A stretch of DNA of 64,000 nucleotides from Gordonia malaquae NBRC 108250 (GCF_000344135.1 NZ_BAOP01000004.1:62001-126000); one strand, 5' to 3'; numbered from the stretch's first letter, positions 20,238 through 29,706 are shown. Notes: generated by a model not told the origin, from the letters alone. Made by a program: numbers and translations.

Positions 20238-22295
20238 TCACACTTGGACGCGACGAACCTGCAGGTGGAGCTCGTTCTGCCAGAAATCGATCAGTGCGGG
20301 TGCGAGGTCGTCCGGTCCGGCGACCACCACCACGTCGCCCGGTCCCGGCCGGTAGCCCGGCGCGGTGCGCATGTGGTCGACGGCCTCCGCCGGTGTCCCG
20401 ACGAATGCGGCCTCGTCGCCCCACGACCCCTCCATGACCGCCCCCTGATGGAGGGCCCGGACCACACGTGACTCGCCGACCGCGATGATCTTGTCCACTG
20501 CGACGCGGACTGCCTGTCGACCCAACCCGTCGTGGTCCACCGCCCGGCTGTTGTCGTCGGCTCCGTCGGCGTCGGCGAGCTCGCCGAACACCGCCCACGT
20601 TCGAGCCGAGTCACCGGAGCGGTGAGCGCTGCCGGCGCCCGCGTCCGCGGCGACCGCCACCATCTCGCGAAGCAACCGCTTGGCCGCGGGCACATCGGCT
20701 CCGGACTCGGCGACCAGAACGTGCAGCAAGGCGTCGCCGGAGATCGCTTCGAGCGCTTCGCCGAGCACGGTGCGGTCGTCGAAGGGATGCTTCACCCCGT
20801 TGATCTCCTGCCCGGTCTCGTGTCCCTTGCCCGCGACCAGGACCACGTCGCCGGACCGTGCCCACTCGACGGCAGCGGTGATCGCCGCCCGGCGATCACC
20901 GATCTCCCGAACGTCCGACGCTCTGCGCTGGGCGGCAGGCACTCCTTCCGCCCCAGCGACGACTGCCGCGCGGATCGTCGACGGATCCTCCGACCGCGGA
21001 TTGTCATCAGTGACGATCACCAGATCGGCCGCTCGCACGGCGGCCGCACCCATCAGGGGACGCTTCTCGGTGTCGCGGTCCCCACCCGCACCCAGGACGA
21101 CGGCGATGCGCCCGTCTGTGTCCGCGGCGAGGGTCGCGAGCACCGCTTCGACGGCAGCCGGCTTGTGCGCGTAGTCGACGACTGCGAGGAAGTCCTGCCC
21201 GCGATCGACCTTCTCGACACGTCCGGGCACGGCCACGTGGGCGAGCCCCTCGATCGCGACGTTCACGTCGACACCGGCTGCGTCGACGGTGGCGAGCGCG
21301 ACGAGGGCGTTCGCGACGTTGTAGGCGCCGGGAAGCGGGACGAGGATGTCGTGGGCCGCGCCGTCCGGGCCCACAGCGGACACCCGCTGGCTCCCCTGCA
21401 CGTCGCTGACCACTGCCGAGACATGCCAGTCGCCGGGCGTCTCCCCGGTCGACACGGTGACTGTCGGGTGACCGCCGTCGGACGCTATCCGGGCCATCCG
21501 CGCACCCCACTCGTCGTCGACGCAGATCACCGTGCGCGCCGCGCGATTGGGCGAATCTGATGCGAACAGCCGTGCCTTCGCATCGAAGTACTCGTCCATC
21601 GTCTTGTGGTAGTCGAGGTGATCCTGCGACAGGTTGGTGAACGCGCCGACCGCGAATCGGCAGCCGTCGACGCGACCGAGGGACAGCGCGTGACTCGACA
21701 CCTCCATCACGACGGCGTCCGCGCCGCGTTCGAGCATCACCGCGAGCAGCCGCTGGAGGTCGGGCGCTTCGGGCGTGGTGAGGTCGCTCGGGATCGGCTC
21801 ACCGTCGATCCTCGATCCCGTCGTCCCGACGAGTCCGACGCTCTTGCCCGCCGCACGCAGCGCCGCCTCCGCCAGATACGACGTTGTGGTCTTGCCTGAC
21901 GTCCCGGTGATGCCGATGAGAGTCAGTTTCGACGACGGGTCCCCGTACACGCGCGCTGACACTGCACCGAGCACACTGCGCGGCTCAGGGTGGACGAGCA
22001 CCGGAAGCGTCGAACCGACCCCGCGGACCGTCTCGAGGCCTGCCGGGTCGGTGAACACCGCTACGGCCCCCGCCGCCTCCGCCTGACTCACGTAGGTCGC
22101 GCCGTGCGTCCTGGTCCCCGCCATCGCCGCGAACACGTCTCCCGCACCGGCGGCCTGCGCGCGCAGCGTGATCCCGGAGACCTGGACGTCCGGGCCGTCG
22201 AGCGATGCACCGGACAGCGCTCCGAGCTGCGACAACAGCACCGGCTCGGTGGCCGGTCGGAACCCGTTGCGCGGGGCGTCCGCTCCTGTGCTCAC
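20238..22295 (-). CDS. murE: MurE ligase with fused degenerate MurF C-terminal domain
   Basis: 685 residues. Residues 1-515 are a complete MurE (UDP-MurNAc-L-Ala-D-Glu:meso-diaminopimelate ligase). It has ITLRAQAAGAGDVFAAMAG in domain 1, the ATP loop GITGTSGKTTTSYL (128-141), NLSQDHLDYHKTMDEYF with the carbamylated-lysine region, VVDYAHKPAA, and DNPRSEDP (431-438), the DNPR signature for diaminopimelate. Residues 520-685 look like MurF domain 3: TWAVFGELADADG for AVLGEMAELG, HDGLGRQAVRV, and ALHQGAVMEGSWGDE. The expected DDAYNANP stretch reads VAESGADVP, and the terminal VLVKAS lysine is replaced (VVVVAGPDD). No other murF is visible between mraY and pbpB. The start ATG 22295 precedes the family N-terminus. 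Confidence 0.92.
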   Translation of the reverse strand: MSTGADAPRNGFRPATEPVLLSQLGALSGASLDGPDVQVSGITLRAQAAGAGDVFAAMAGTRTHGATYVSQAEAAGAVAVFTDPAGLETVRGVGSTLPVLVHPEPRSVLGAVSARVYGDPSSKLTLIGITGTSGKTTTSYLAEAALRAAGKSVGLVGTTGSRIDGEPIPSDLTTPEAPDLQRLLAVMLERGADAVVMEVSSHALSLGRVDGCRFAVGAFTNLSQDHLDYHKTMDEYFDAKARLFASDSPNRAARTVICVDDEWGARMARIASDGGHPTVTVSTGETPGDWHVSAVVSDVQGSQRVSAVGPDGAAHDILVPLPGAYNVANALVALATVDAAGVDVNVAIEGLAHVAVPGRVEKVDRGQDFLAVVDYAHKPAAVEAVLATLAADTDGRIAVVLGAGGDRDTEKRPLMGAAAVRAADLVIVTDDNPRSEDPSTIRAAVVAGAEGVPAAQRRASDVREIGDRRAAITAAVEWARSGDVVLVAGKGHETGQEINGVKHPFDDRTVLGEALEAISGDALLHVLVAESGADVPAAKRLLREMVAVAADAGAGSAHRSGDSARTWAVFGELADADGADDNSRAVDHDGLGRQAVRVAVDKIIAVGESRVVRALHQGAVMEGSWGDEAAFVGTPAEAVDHMRTAPGYRPGPGDVVVVAGPDDLAPALIDFWQNELHLQVRRVQV

Positions 22296-22388
22296 TCGAA
22301 GACCTCTTCCTGTGGTGCTCCGCGCACGACAGATCGATCGTGCGCGTTCTCGACAGATGAATCTACCGTGGCCGTCCGACAGAACCGG

Positions 22389-24287
22389 TCAGGCCTGCAG
22401 GCGCAGACGCGGTGCGGGCTGGGCCGAGTACGGCACGCGCTCGTGCTGCAGCAGCCACGCGCCGATCGTGGCGAACAGCGGCGCCGCCGACTGACCGCCC
22501 GAGCCGTCCGAGCTGCGAACCGGGTTGTCCATCATGATGCCGACGACGTACCGCGGGTCGTCAGCCGGAGCGATCCCGGCGAAGGTGATGTTGTAGCTGG
22601 ACTTCGAGTAGCAGTTGCAGGCCGGGTCCACCTGCTGAGCGGTTCCGGTCTTGCCCGACGTCTGGTAGCCGGCGATGGCGCCTTTCGCGCCGGTCCCCTG
22701 CTGATTGCCGTCGTCGTCGTTCTGCATCACGGCGCGGAACATGTCTCGGACCGTGTCGGCCGTCTTGGGAGAGACCACCCGCACCGAGTCGGGCTTCTCA
22801 CCGCCGGTGATGATGCGCGGCGGAATCCGGACACCGCCGTTGGCGATCGCCTGATACATCGAGGTCATCTGCAGCAGCGTCATCGACAGACCCTGGCCGA
22901 TCGGGAGGTTTGCGAACGAGCCACCGGACCATTGACTGAGCGCCGGAACGTCGCCGGGGCTCTCGCCCGGCAGGCCGACCCCCGTCATCGCGCCCAGCCC
23001 GAAACGCTGCAGCATGTCGGCGAAACGCCGCTCCCCGACCCGCTGCGCGAGCATGAGGGTGCCGACGTTCGACGACTTGCCGAACACTCCGGTCGTCGTG
23101 TACGGAGCCGTGCCGTGGGCCCAGGCGTCGTTCACCGTGATGCCCGACATCTTGATCGATCCGGGAACCTGCAGCACCTCGTCGGGATTGGTCACGCCGT
23201 ATTCGAGAGCCGCGGCGGCGGTCACGATCTTATTGACCGATCCGGGCTCGAACGGCGACGTCACCGACCGGTTGCCCAGGTCGGCGCCCTTCTGCTCGTC
23301 GAGAGGCTTCGACGCGTCGAAGGTGCCGTCGTTGGCCATCGCGAGGACTTCCCCGGTCCGACTGTCCATGACGACCACCGACACGTTGTTCGCGCCGGAC
23401 GCCTTCTTCGCCATGTTGACCTGGCTCTGCACAAACCACTGGACGTCGGAGTCGAGAGTCAAGTGGACGGTCTCGCCGTCCTTCGCGGGATGGACGTTCC
23501 GTTTGCTGCCCGGAATCATCACACCGTCACGGCCCTGGTCGAACGTCTCGGTGCCGTTGGTACCTGCCAACACGGGCTCGAGCGACGATTCGAGACCGAT
23601 CAGCCCGTTGCCGTCGTAGTTCACGTCGCCGACGACGTTGGCTGCAAGGGATCCGCCCGGGTACACCCGGATGCTCTGCTTCTCGGCTCCGACCTCCGGA
23701 AACTTGTCCTGGATGGACTTCGCGAGTTCGGGGGTGATGGCGCGCGCGAGGTAGACGAAGTCCTTGTCGGACGTCAACCGCGTGAGCAGGTCCTCCTGGC
23801 TGATGCTGCCGCCGAGCATCTCGGACACGCCCGCGGAGATCTCCTTGAGTCGCGTCGGGACGTCGGGCACGGCGTTGTTCTTCTTGTGCTCGGTGTCGAT
23901 CGACGCGCGGACGGCCTTCGGCTGGAAGGTCAGGGCCCGCGCGTCGTCGGTGTGCGCCAGGAGTCGCCCGTTGCGGTCGACGATGGACCCGCGAGTCGCG
24001 GGCAACTGCATCGTCACAGAACGTTGCTGGGCGGCGAGCGCCGAGATGTCGTCCGCTGCGATCACGTTGACGTACACCATTCGGCCTGTGACGAGCACCA
24101 GAGCGGCGGCCACGAGAACTCCGACGATGCGCTGCCTGCCGATGAATCGAGGCGACGGAGCCGAGTCGAGTTCGTCGATCCGGGAGTCGTCCACCGGCGG
24201 CGGGGTCGGCAGCCGACTGCCCGCACTCGATCGTGCGCCCGGCCTGGACGCCGGCGGGCGCACGGAGCGGGAACTGGATCGGGTCAT
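22389..24287 (-). CDS. pbpB: Class B penicillin-binding protein, septal transpeptidase (FtsI/PBP3-type)
   Basis: 632 residues. The basic cytoplasmic N-terminus and one transmembrane anchor (about residues 53-73) precede the PBP dimerisation domain (LPATRGSIVDRNGRLLA) and the transpeptidase domain. That domain has the active-site SxxK in FEPGSVNKIV, the SxN in GKSSNVGT and the KTG in TSGKTGTAQQ. It crosslinks septal peptidoglycan and partners FtsW. It lies between the ftsL-like gene and murE as usual, with a 93-base gap to murE. Confidence 0.97.
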   Translation of the reverse strand: MTRSSSRSVRPPASRPGARSSAGSRLPTPPPVDDSRIDELDSAPSPRFIGRQRIVGVLVAAALVLVTGRMVYVNVIAADDISALAAQQRSVTMQLPATRGSIVDRNGRLLAHTDDARALTFQPKAVRASIDTEHKKNNAVPDVPTRLKEISAGVSEMLGGSISQEDLLTRLTSDKDFVYLARAITPELAKSIQDKFPEVGAEKQSIRVYPGGSLAANVVGDVNYDGNGLIGLESSLEPVLAGTNGTETFDQGRDGVMIPGSKRNVHPAKDGETVHLTLDSDVQWFVQSQVNMAKKASGANNVSVVVMDSRTGEVLAMANDGTFDASKPLDEQKGADLGNRSVTSPFEPGSVNKIVTAAAALEYGVTNPDEVLQVPGSIKMSGITVNDAWAHGTAPYTTTGVFGKSSNVGTLMLAQRVGERRFADMLQRFGLGAMTGVGLPGESPGDVPALSQWSGGSFANLPIGQGLSMTLLQMTSMYQAIANGGVRIPPRIITGGEKPDSVRVVSPKTADTVRDMFRAVMQNDDDGNQQGTGAKGAIAGYQTSGKTGTAQQVDPACNCYSKSSYNITFAGIAPADDPRYVVGIMMDNPVRSSDGSGGQSAAPLFATIGAWLLQHERVPYSAQPAPRLRLQA

Positions 24288-24308
24288 GATTGTCGATTCT
24301 CCACCCGG

Positions 24309-25049
24309 TCAGCGTGCACGTGCGGTATTCGGCCTCGGCGTGGCGGCAGACCGGGGAACCACATTCGGCGCGGGCGTCGACGATGTCGGGGCCGTCGCAC
24401 GGTCGGTGGACGTGGGTTCGGTCAACGTGGTGCCCGTCGTGCCGAGTCCCTGCGAGTCGTCGACCTTGTCCGCATCGATCTTTGCGACCGGGTTGGGCTC
24501 CGGGTTCAGAGCCGGTAGCGGTTTGCCGTCTGCCGGAGTCGCCGTACCGCGGACCTTCTTCGATCCGCTTTCGCCGACGGTCACCTGCAGAGCCCCGTCA
24601 GCCGGCACCATGCCCTGCTCGGCTGCCTTCGCTGCGAGTTCAGGTGCAGCGTCGGCCTTGTCGAACGTGCGCTGCAGATCGTCGCGGCGGTCGGACAGCG
24701 ACTGGTTCTCACTGCGCAGCGCGTCAAGCGCATACGAGTCCTGGGCCGACTTCGTCGTCAGGTACAGGGTGAGGCCGAGCGCCCCGACGATCAGGAGCAG
24801 AACCGGGAACACCAGCGGGACGCCGGCGATTCGGCGACTGGTGATCCCACCGCTCGGCCCGACCGGCCCGATGCGACGCTCGCGCCGGTCCAACGCGCGT
24901 TGCGCGGCCTTCGACCGATTCGCTCGCTCGACCGTCGCGGTGCCGCGGGTCCTCCGTGGACGGCGTTCGCCTCGTGCCTTCTCGGTCCGAGCGCCGACCC
25001 CCGCCGAACGCTCGGGACCAGTCTTACGGTCGTCGAGCAGTGTGCTCAC
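24309..25049 (-). CDS. FtsL-like bitopic division protein (Rv2164c-type)
   Basis: 246 residues. A basic, low-complexity N-terminus of about 75 residues is followed by a transmembrane segment (about 76-98, [21 protein letters not shown]). A short extracytoplasmic coiled coil comes next ([20 protein letters not shown]), then a Pro/Thr/Ser-rich tail of about 110 residues. Position between rsmH and pbpB and the topology identify it as the FtsL-equivalent that joins FtsQ and FtsB-like proteins in activating FtsW-PbpB. The GTG start at 25049 overlaps the rsmH stop (GTGA). Confidence 0.85.
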   Translation of the reverse strand: MSTLLDDRKTGPERSAGVGARTEKARGERRPRRTRGTATVERANRSKAAQRALDRRERRIGPVGPSGGITSRRIAGVPLVFPVLLLIVGALGLTLYLTTKSAQDSYALDALRSENQSLSDRRDDLQRTFDKADAAPELAAKAAEQGMVPADGALQVTVGESGSKKVRGTATPADGKPLPALNPEPNPVAKIDADKVDDSQGLGTTGTTLTEPTSTDRATAPTSSTPAPNVVPRSAATPRPNTARAR

Positions 25050-26041
25050 CGTGTGCCCCCTTCGTCTTCTGCCACGCGTTCGATCGCGCGGATGCGTACC
25101 GGCGCAGACCGCGGGTTCGCTTCGCGCTCGGTCGCGTCGGCCTGTTCCGCTCCCCGTGTGACGAGTGCGAACCGGGCGGCCGTGCCCGGAAGATCCACCG
25201 GAAGCCCGGCGGGTGTGGTGTTGCGGACGGCTTGGGCGAAGTCTCGTTTGACGATCCGGTCCTCGAGGGACTGGTAGCTCATCACCGCGAGACGTCCGCC
25301 GACCGCGAGTACGTCCAACGACGCAGGGATCACGCCCCGGAGCGAGTCGAGTTCGTGGTTCACCTCGATGCGCAAGGCCTGGAACGTCCGCTTGGCGGGA
25401 TGCCCGCCGGTCCTGCGCGTCGCGGCCGGGATGGTCGCGTAGAGCAGCTCGACAAGTCTGCCGCTCGTGGTGAACGGCTCGATCGCACGCTCACGGAGGA
25501 CCGCCGACGCGATCTTCCCCGCAAAGCGCTCCTCGCCGTACTCACTGAGCACTCGCGCCAACGCGCCGTGCTCGTAGGTGTTGAGGATGTCCGCGGCGGT
25601 CAGGTCGTCGTCCGAGTTCATCCGCATGTCGAGCGGCGCGTCGACCGAGTACGCGAAGCCGCGATCAGTGCGGTCGAGCTGCATCGACGAGACACCGAGG
25701 TCTAGCAGGACACCGTCCACGGTCGACAATCCGGCTCGCGCCACGACATCGTCGATCTCGTCGTAGCGAGCATGGTGGAAGAACACACGGTCGCCGAACC
25801 CGGCGAGTCGTTCACTCGCGATGCCGATGGCCGATGTGTCGCGATCGATGGCGTGCACGACGAGCCCTGGCAGACGGGTGAGGAAGTACTCGGTGTGACC
25901 GCCCGCTCCGAGGGTTCCGTCGACGAGGACCGCGCCCGTGCCGTCGGAGTCGGTCCGGGTCAGTGCTGGTGCCAGGAGATCGAACATCCGCTCGGCCATC
26001 ACCGGCACGTGACCGTGTTCACCGTGCTGACGTTCGTTCAC
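25046..26041 (-). CDS. rsmH: 16S rRNA (cytosine-1402-N4) methyltransferase
   Basis: 331 residues, formerly MraW. SAM-binding motif [17 protein letters not shown], then [38 protein letters not shown] and the C-terminal [12 protein letters not shown] and [12 protein letters not shown] segments. It methylates C1402 of 16S rRNA in the decoding centre. GTG 26041 is chosen because GGGGAGGAGG lies five bases upstream and the family N-terminus (HVPVM) follows; the frame upstream has no homology. Confidence 0.96.
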   Translation of the reverse strand: MNERQHGEHGHVPVMAERMFDLLAPALTRTDSDGTGAVLVDGTLGAGGHTEYFLTRLPGLVVHAIDRDTSAIGIASERLAGFGDRVFFHHARYDEIDDVVARAGLSTVDGVLLDLGVSSMQLDRTDRGFAYSVDAPLDMRMNSDDDLTAADILNTYEHGALARVLSEYGEERFAGKIASAVLRERAIEPFTTSGRLVELLYATIPAATRRTGGHPAKRTFQALRIEVNHELDSLRGVIPASLDVLAVGGRLAVMSYQSLEDRIVKRDFAQAVRNTTPAGLPVDLPGTAARFALVTRGAEQADATEREANPRSAPVRIRAIERVAEDEGGTR

Positions 26042-26270
26042 TGCGCCTCCTCCCCGGTGTCGCATGTCTGACGACGACGCCACGGCCGGGTGGCGGATAC
26101 GTCGTGATGAGCTGGACGAACCGAGACACGCCGGAGAACAACACTGCGGTGAGGCGGGGTCCCCGCCCGAGCGCACCTGGCGTTGGGGAAGTACGTCAGG
26201 GTCGATCGGGCCGAGGCCTCGTCTCACCGCAGGTGTCGTCGTCCGTCGTGTTCAGTTCGTCAAAAGGTCG

Positions 26271-26708
26271 CTAGAGGATCGAGTCCAGTGCGGTCGATCC
26301 GGCGTTCGAGAACGCCTCTTCGTGCTCTGCCTGGTACTCGCGCCACTTCTGCGCGTCCCAGATCTCGAGGTGGTCGTACGAGCCGATCACCACACACTCC
26401 TTGGTGAGTTCCGCGTATTCGCGATGCTCACCGGAGAGGCTCACCCGCCCCTGCCCGTCCAGTCGCTGCTCGTCCGCACCTGCGAAGAAGTACCGCAGGA
26501 ATGCGCGTGCCTCGGGATCGTTGCGCGACGCCGTCACCGCCTTCTCTGCGATGGCGTCGAACTCCTCCGCTCGGTATACCGACAGGCTGCGGTCCTGGCT
26601 TCTTGTCACCATGACCCCTCCTGCCAACGCGTCCCGAAATTTGGCCGGCAAGGTCAACCGCCCCTTGTCGTCGAGCTTGGGTGTGTAGGTACCGAGAAAG
26701 CGAGCCAT
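26271..26708 (-). CDS. mraZ: Transcriptional regulator MraZ
   Basis: 145 residues with two SpoVT-AbrB-like halves: [20 protein letters not shown] at the N-terminus and [20 protein letters not shown] in the second half. MraZ forms a ring-shaped oligomer that binds repeated TGGG-type elements in its own promoter and regulates the dcw operon. Such repeats are present immediately upstream. ATG 26708 begins the conserved MARFLGTY start; the longer frame upstream would read through the operator repeats. 229 bases without a recognisable gene separate it from rsmH. Confidence 0.96.
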   Translation of the reverse strand: MARFLGTYTPKLDDKGRLTLPAKFRDALAGGVMVTRSQDRSLSVYRAEEFDAIAEKAVTASRNDPEARAFLRYFFAGADEQRLDGQGRVSLSGEHREYAELTKECVVIGSYDHLEIWDAQKWREYQAEHEEAFSNAGSTALDSIL

Positions 26709-26770
26709 GTCGGCAACCTCCTCACCCGTTCTGGTTTTGGCGGTTCCGGTGTCCCCCTCAACCAGTGATG

Positions 26771-26827
26771 CCCACAGTACCCCACTTTCCACCACTTTCC
26801 ACCCCGCAAGCCCCACCAACTCCCCAC
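26771..26827 (-). promoter_or_regulatory. MraZ-box repeats upstream of mraZ
   Basis: On the minus strand, GTGGGG or close variants occur six times, ending at about 26827, 26816, 26805, 26795, 26785 and 26775. The spacing is therefore 10-11 bases, one helical turn. This matches the known architecture of MraZ operators. The box starts 63 bases before the mraZ ATG. A TATATAT run at 26832-26838, immediately upstream, may be part of the promoter. Confidence 0.8.
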
Positions 26828-26945
26828 GACCATATATATGCGCAGGTCAAAGGAATGCCAGGTTGGAGATTCTCAGGAAACAGCCAGCACACAACGTGCG
26901 TGTCGGGGGTCCCGTGTGGGACAAAACAGCACTAGAGAGGCTGCT

Positions 26946-27004
26946 GTGGGGCCCTATGACCATCAGTGGGTGAAAGTGGGGCGTTCCGGTGGGGCGTTGT
27001 GGGG
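26946..27004 (+). repeat. Second cluster of GTGGG(G) elements, opposite orientation
   Basis: On the plus strand, GTGGG(G) begins at 26946, 26966, 26976, 26989 and 26999, again mostly at one-turn spacing. It sits between the DUF3040 terminator and the mraZ promoter. No gene starts downstream on the plus strand. Binding by MraZ is inference. Confidence 0.6.
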
Positions 27005-27034
27005 AATCCGGGGGGCCGAGGCATCTTGACACAC

Positions 27035-27083
27035 GAAAGCGGGGCCTCATCCTTCTCGCATCGAGAAGGAGAGGCCCCGTTTC
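27035..27083 (-). terminator. Long hairpin terminator after the DUF3040 gene
   Basis: GAAA(G)CGGGGCCTC (27035-27048) pairs with GAGGCCCCGTTTC (27071-27083), and CCTTCTCG pairs with CGAGAAGG inside it. This gives an almost uninterrupted stem of over 20 bp. It lies 18 bases after the DUF3040 stop and isolates that gene from mraZ. Confidence 0.85.
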
Positions 27084-27100
27084 AGAGATCTAGTGGACTT

Positions 27101-27511
27101 CTAGTGATCGTCCTGGTCGAACCGACGCTGGAAGCGCTCTTCCATGCGTTCACTCAAGGACGGCTTGCCCGGCTTCGCCCGCGAGGACGATCCACCCCGC
27201 GACGCCGGAGACGACGCGTCGGCGAGGTTCGGACCACGGGGACCGAACATCCCGAACGCCGCGGCTGCGAACATCACGAGGAAACCGATGAAGCTCAGAA
27301 TGCGGAGACCGCCCACTTCGACGTCGACCATGAGGCCGCCGACAAGAAGCGCCAGACCGACAAGGAATCCGAGCACGGCGACAAGGCGTCGTCGTGCCGT
27401 CGGACGGCCGACGCGCTGTTTCGTCACGCTCGAGGCGAACTTCGGATCCTCGGCGTACAGCGCGCTTTCGATTTCGTCGAGCATGCGTTGCTCGTGCTCA
27501 GAAAGCGGCAC
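27101..27511 (-). CDS. DUF3040 membrane protein
   Basis: 136 residues. The DUF3040 signature PLSEHEQRMLDEIESALYAEDPKFA opens the protein. Two hydrophobic segments follow (about 43-63 and 69-90), then a basic Ser/Arg-rich cytoplasmic tail. Orthologues (Rv2169c) sit just upstream of mraZ in mycobacteria. The role is unknown. The strong terminator behind it suggests a monocistronic transcript or the end of one starting at the upstream HEPN-type gene. Confidence 0.85.
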   Translation of the reverse strand: MPLSEHEQRMLDEIESALYAEDPKFASSVTKQRVGRPTARRRLVAVLGFLVGLALLVGGLMVDVEVGGLRILSFIGFLVMFAAAAFGMFGPRGPNLADASSPASRGGSSSRAKPGKPSLSERMEERFQRRFDQDDH

Positions 27512-27563
27512 TATCCCTCCTCGCTGGTCAGCTAGGCGTCATCGGTCAATGCCCAGTACAACT

Positions 27564-28079
27564 TCATGATACGAGCAGATCCGCTTGACGACCACCACTC
27601 CGTCCGGTCGAACGACGGCGATCGGGCATCTTTCCCTGTTCGTACATCAATAGTGTGGCATCTGCCACGTCCAAGAACTCCATCGCCCTGCGTTCCACAC
27701 GCGCACACAGCGTTGAGTCGACAGTCTTGACCAGCCCGGCCTCGACGTGGCCACGCATCACCGACAGTCCACCGAAGTATTCGGCGAGGTCGTGCGCCTC
27801 GGGGGCCACCGCCTTGATTCGACTCCATGCGTCACGGGCATCCCGGCGTCGGCGCACCGGACCCGGCGGCTCGTGAACTGCGAGCACCGCAGCAGATGCA
27901 CGGATCGCAGCCAGGTAGAAGAGACGAAACCGCTCGGCTCCGTCGTCCTCGACGGCCGAGGCGTCCTCGAAGAGGGCCTCAGCCCGCTCGAGGAGTTCCC
28001 GGCTGCGCAGCACGACCCGCTCGTCGACGACTCCTCGCGTCGACTCGGACGATCGTGCACTCGCTTGCGACCGTGCCAT
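27564..28079 (-). CDS. SAV_6107-family HEPN-like protein
   Basis: 171 residues, mostly helical. The centre has ARDAWSRIKAVAPEAHDLAEYF and, earlier, RFRLFYLAAIRASAAVLAVHEP, which match the SAV_6107 family of HEPN-type proteins found next to mraZ in actinobacteria. The canonical RNase motif RxxxxH is not obvious. The basic C-terminus is probably disordered. It is divergently oriented to the GNAT gene at 28220. Function unknown; HEPN proteins often act on RNA or as nucleotide-binding partners. Confidence 0.75.
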   Translation of the reverse strand: MARSQASARSSESTRGVVDERVVLRSRELLERAEALFEDASAVEDDGAERFRLFYLAAIRASAAVLAVHEPPGPVRRRRDARDAWSRIKAVAPEAHDLAEYFGGLSVMRGHVEAGLVKTVDSTLCARVERRAMEFLDVADATLLMYEQGKMPDRRRSTGRSGGRQADLLVS

Positions 28080-28219
28080 CTCGTGTCACGTCCTCTCGTC
28101 ATGTCCTGCGGAGTTCCGGCGCCTCACCGGTGATCTGGTGCAACAGTCCCATGAGGGTCTGACATTTCTGGTCGCGCTAATCTCTCCACAGCTTTCGCCG
28201 CACCAGATAGGACTGAAGG

Positions 28220-28906
28220 ATGACCAGCCGTTCGCCGTCCCCGTACCGCCTGGTGGCGCTGCACCCACAGGACGCGAACGAATGGATCGACCCCGCGGTG
28301 CACACGTATGTGACGGCGATGAACTATCCGCGCGGAACCGAGGCCCACCGCGCTCCCCTGTGGCGGGACCACATGACTCGACCCGGCTGGTACGCGGTCG
28401 GCGCGTTGATGCAGGTGTCGAGCATCGATGCACTGCGCCCGTCGATCAGTCGATTGCGCGTCGACGGTATGACCGGCGTCGATCGTGAGGTGCTGGTCGG
28501 AGTCACGTACGGGTATCACGGCGCCCGTGATCAATGGTGGAATCAGCAGCTGCGATCGGGACTGCGGCGCACGGGTCGTCCGCCCGCCGAGATAGAGCGG
28601 ATCACCTCGGACTACTTCGAGCTCACCGAACTCCACGTCCACCCGATTGCGCAGGGTGCGCGACTCGGCGAACGTCTGCTGCTGGCACTGCTCGCGGACC
28701 GGCCCGAATCGACGGTCCTCCTGTCCACACCGGAGGTCGCAGGCGAGGCGAACCGCGCCTGGTCGTTGTACCGGCGGCTCGGGTTCGCCGATGTCCTGCG
28801 AGGCTTCACGTTCGTCGGCGATTCCCGGCCCTTCGCATTCCTCGGGCGGACACTCCCGTGTCGCGAGGACCATTCATTGCAGCGCTCTGGCACGATGACA
28901 CCGTGA
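28220..28906 (+). CDS. GNAT-family acetyltransferase (Rv2170-like)
   Basis: 228 residues. The acetyl-CoA-binding core is FELTELHVHPIAQGARLGERLLLALLA, with the Q/RxxGxG/A-type loop AQGARLG. The C-terminal RAWSLYRRLGFADVLRGF is the usual GNAT end. It occupies the position of Rv2170, reported in M. tuberculosis as an acetyltransferase acting on isocitrate dehydrogenase. The substrate here is inference. The GAAGG-like ribosome site abuts the ATG at 28220, which is unusually close. Its stop overlaps the lppM start (GTGA). Confidence 0.85.
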   Translation: MTSRSPSPYRLVALHPQDANEWIDPAVHTYVTAMNYPRGTEAHRAPLWRDHMTRPGWYAVGALMQVSSIDALRPSISRLRVDGMTGVDREVLVGVTYGYHGARDQWWNQQLRSGLRRTGRPPAEIERITSDYFELTELHVHPIAQGARLGERLLLALLADRPESTVLLSTPEVAGEANRAWSLYRRLGFADVLRGFTFVGDSRPFAFLGRTLPCREDHSLQRSGTMTP

Positions 28907-29700
28907 AGTCACTCCGCAGAGCCCCGATTCTCGCCGTCGTCGCGCTCCTCGCAGTGGCGCCGCTGCTGTCCGGCTGCCTCACCAAGTCGACGACGGTCGG
29001 CGACCAGTTCTCTGGTCGAATCCTCGTCGTCAGCAGCCCTGACGCCGGCCCTACGACTCCGGCGTTCGACATTCCCGCGTCACTCGGCAGCCAGGTGTGG
29101 TCCACCGACTTCCCGTCGAACGACGCCGCGACCGCGCCCACTGCGAGCAAGACCCCGGACTCCGCCGACACCGTCGTACCCACCGCCGAGGGGAAGAAGG
29201 GCGCGCAACTGTCGTTCGATCACCTTTCGACAGGGCAGTTCAGCCAGTTGGGCGACATCATCGCCGGTGCGCTCCCGGATCCGACCGCAACCGTCGATTT
29301 GAAGGCGACACGCAGCGGCGAGTTCGTTCGCCTCCGCGGATCGGCGTCGCTCCTCGATCTCGACCCGGCGACGACGTTCGTGTCGATCACGGTCGACTTC
29401 GCGGGGCCGGTCGCGGCGACGAACGGTCAGCAGTCGGGCGACTCGACAGTCACCTGGATCCCGCAGCCCGGTCAGACGACGGAGTTCAACGCCGATTCCG
29501 AGTACGCCGACCCGGCGACCGCCGCGGTGCCGAGTTGGACGTGGTTCATGCTCATCCTGTGCGGCGCCCTTGTCGTCTTCATCGGCCTCGCCGCCTACAA
29601 GAACCGCGACAACAGTCCGCGACCCGGCCGTTCGCAGAAGTCCAAGCCTCTCCCGAAGCCGCTGCAGAAGGTGGCCGACAAGGTCACGTCCTCCGACTGA
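28903..29700 (+). CDS. lppM: Lipoprotein LppM (DUF3153)
   Basis: 265 residues. A signal peptide ends in the lipobox LLSGC (Cys about residue 26). A soluble domain of about 170 residues follows, then a C-terminal transmembrane helix (about 207-228, WTWFMLILCGALVVFIGLAAY) and a basic tail. This lipoprotein-plus-anchor layout is that of M. tuberculosis LppM (Rv2171), which is implicated in phosphatidyl-inositol mannoside/envelope lipid handling and phagosome blocking. GTG 28903 overlaps the GNAT stop. It converges on the MetF-like gene with six bases between stops. Confidence 0.87.
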   Translation: MKSLRRAPILAVVALLAVAPLLSGCLTKSTTVGDQFSGRILVVSSPDAGPTTPAFDIPASLGSQVWSTDFPSNDAATAPTASKTPDSADTVVPTAEGKKGAQLSFDHLSTGQFSQLGDIIAGALPDPTATVDLKATRSGEFVRLRGSASLLDLDPATTFVSITVDFAGPVAATNGQQSGDSTVTWIPQPGQTTEFNADSEYADPATAAVPSWTWFMLILCGALVVFIGLAAYKNRDNSPRPGRSQKSKPLPKPLQKVADKVTSSD

Positions 29701-29706
29701 CGCACC

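Noticed and set aside
26966..27535. Plus-strand frame through the mraZ upstream region and the DUF3040 gene
   Set aside because: Crosses the strong hairpin at 27035-27083 and is antisense to a well-supported DUF3040 protein.
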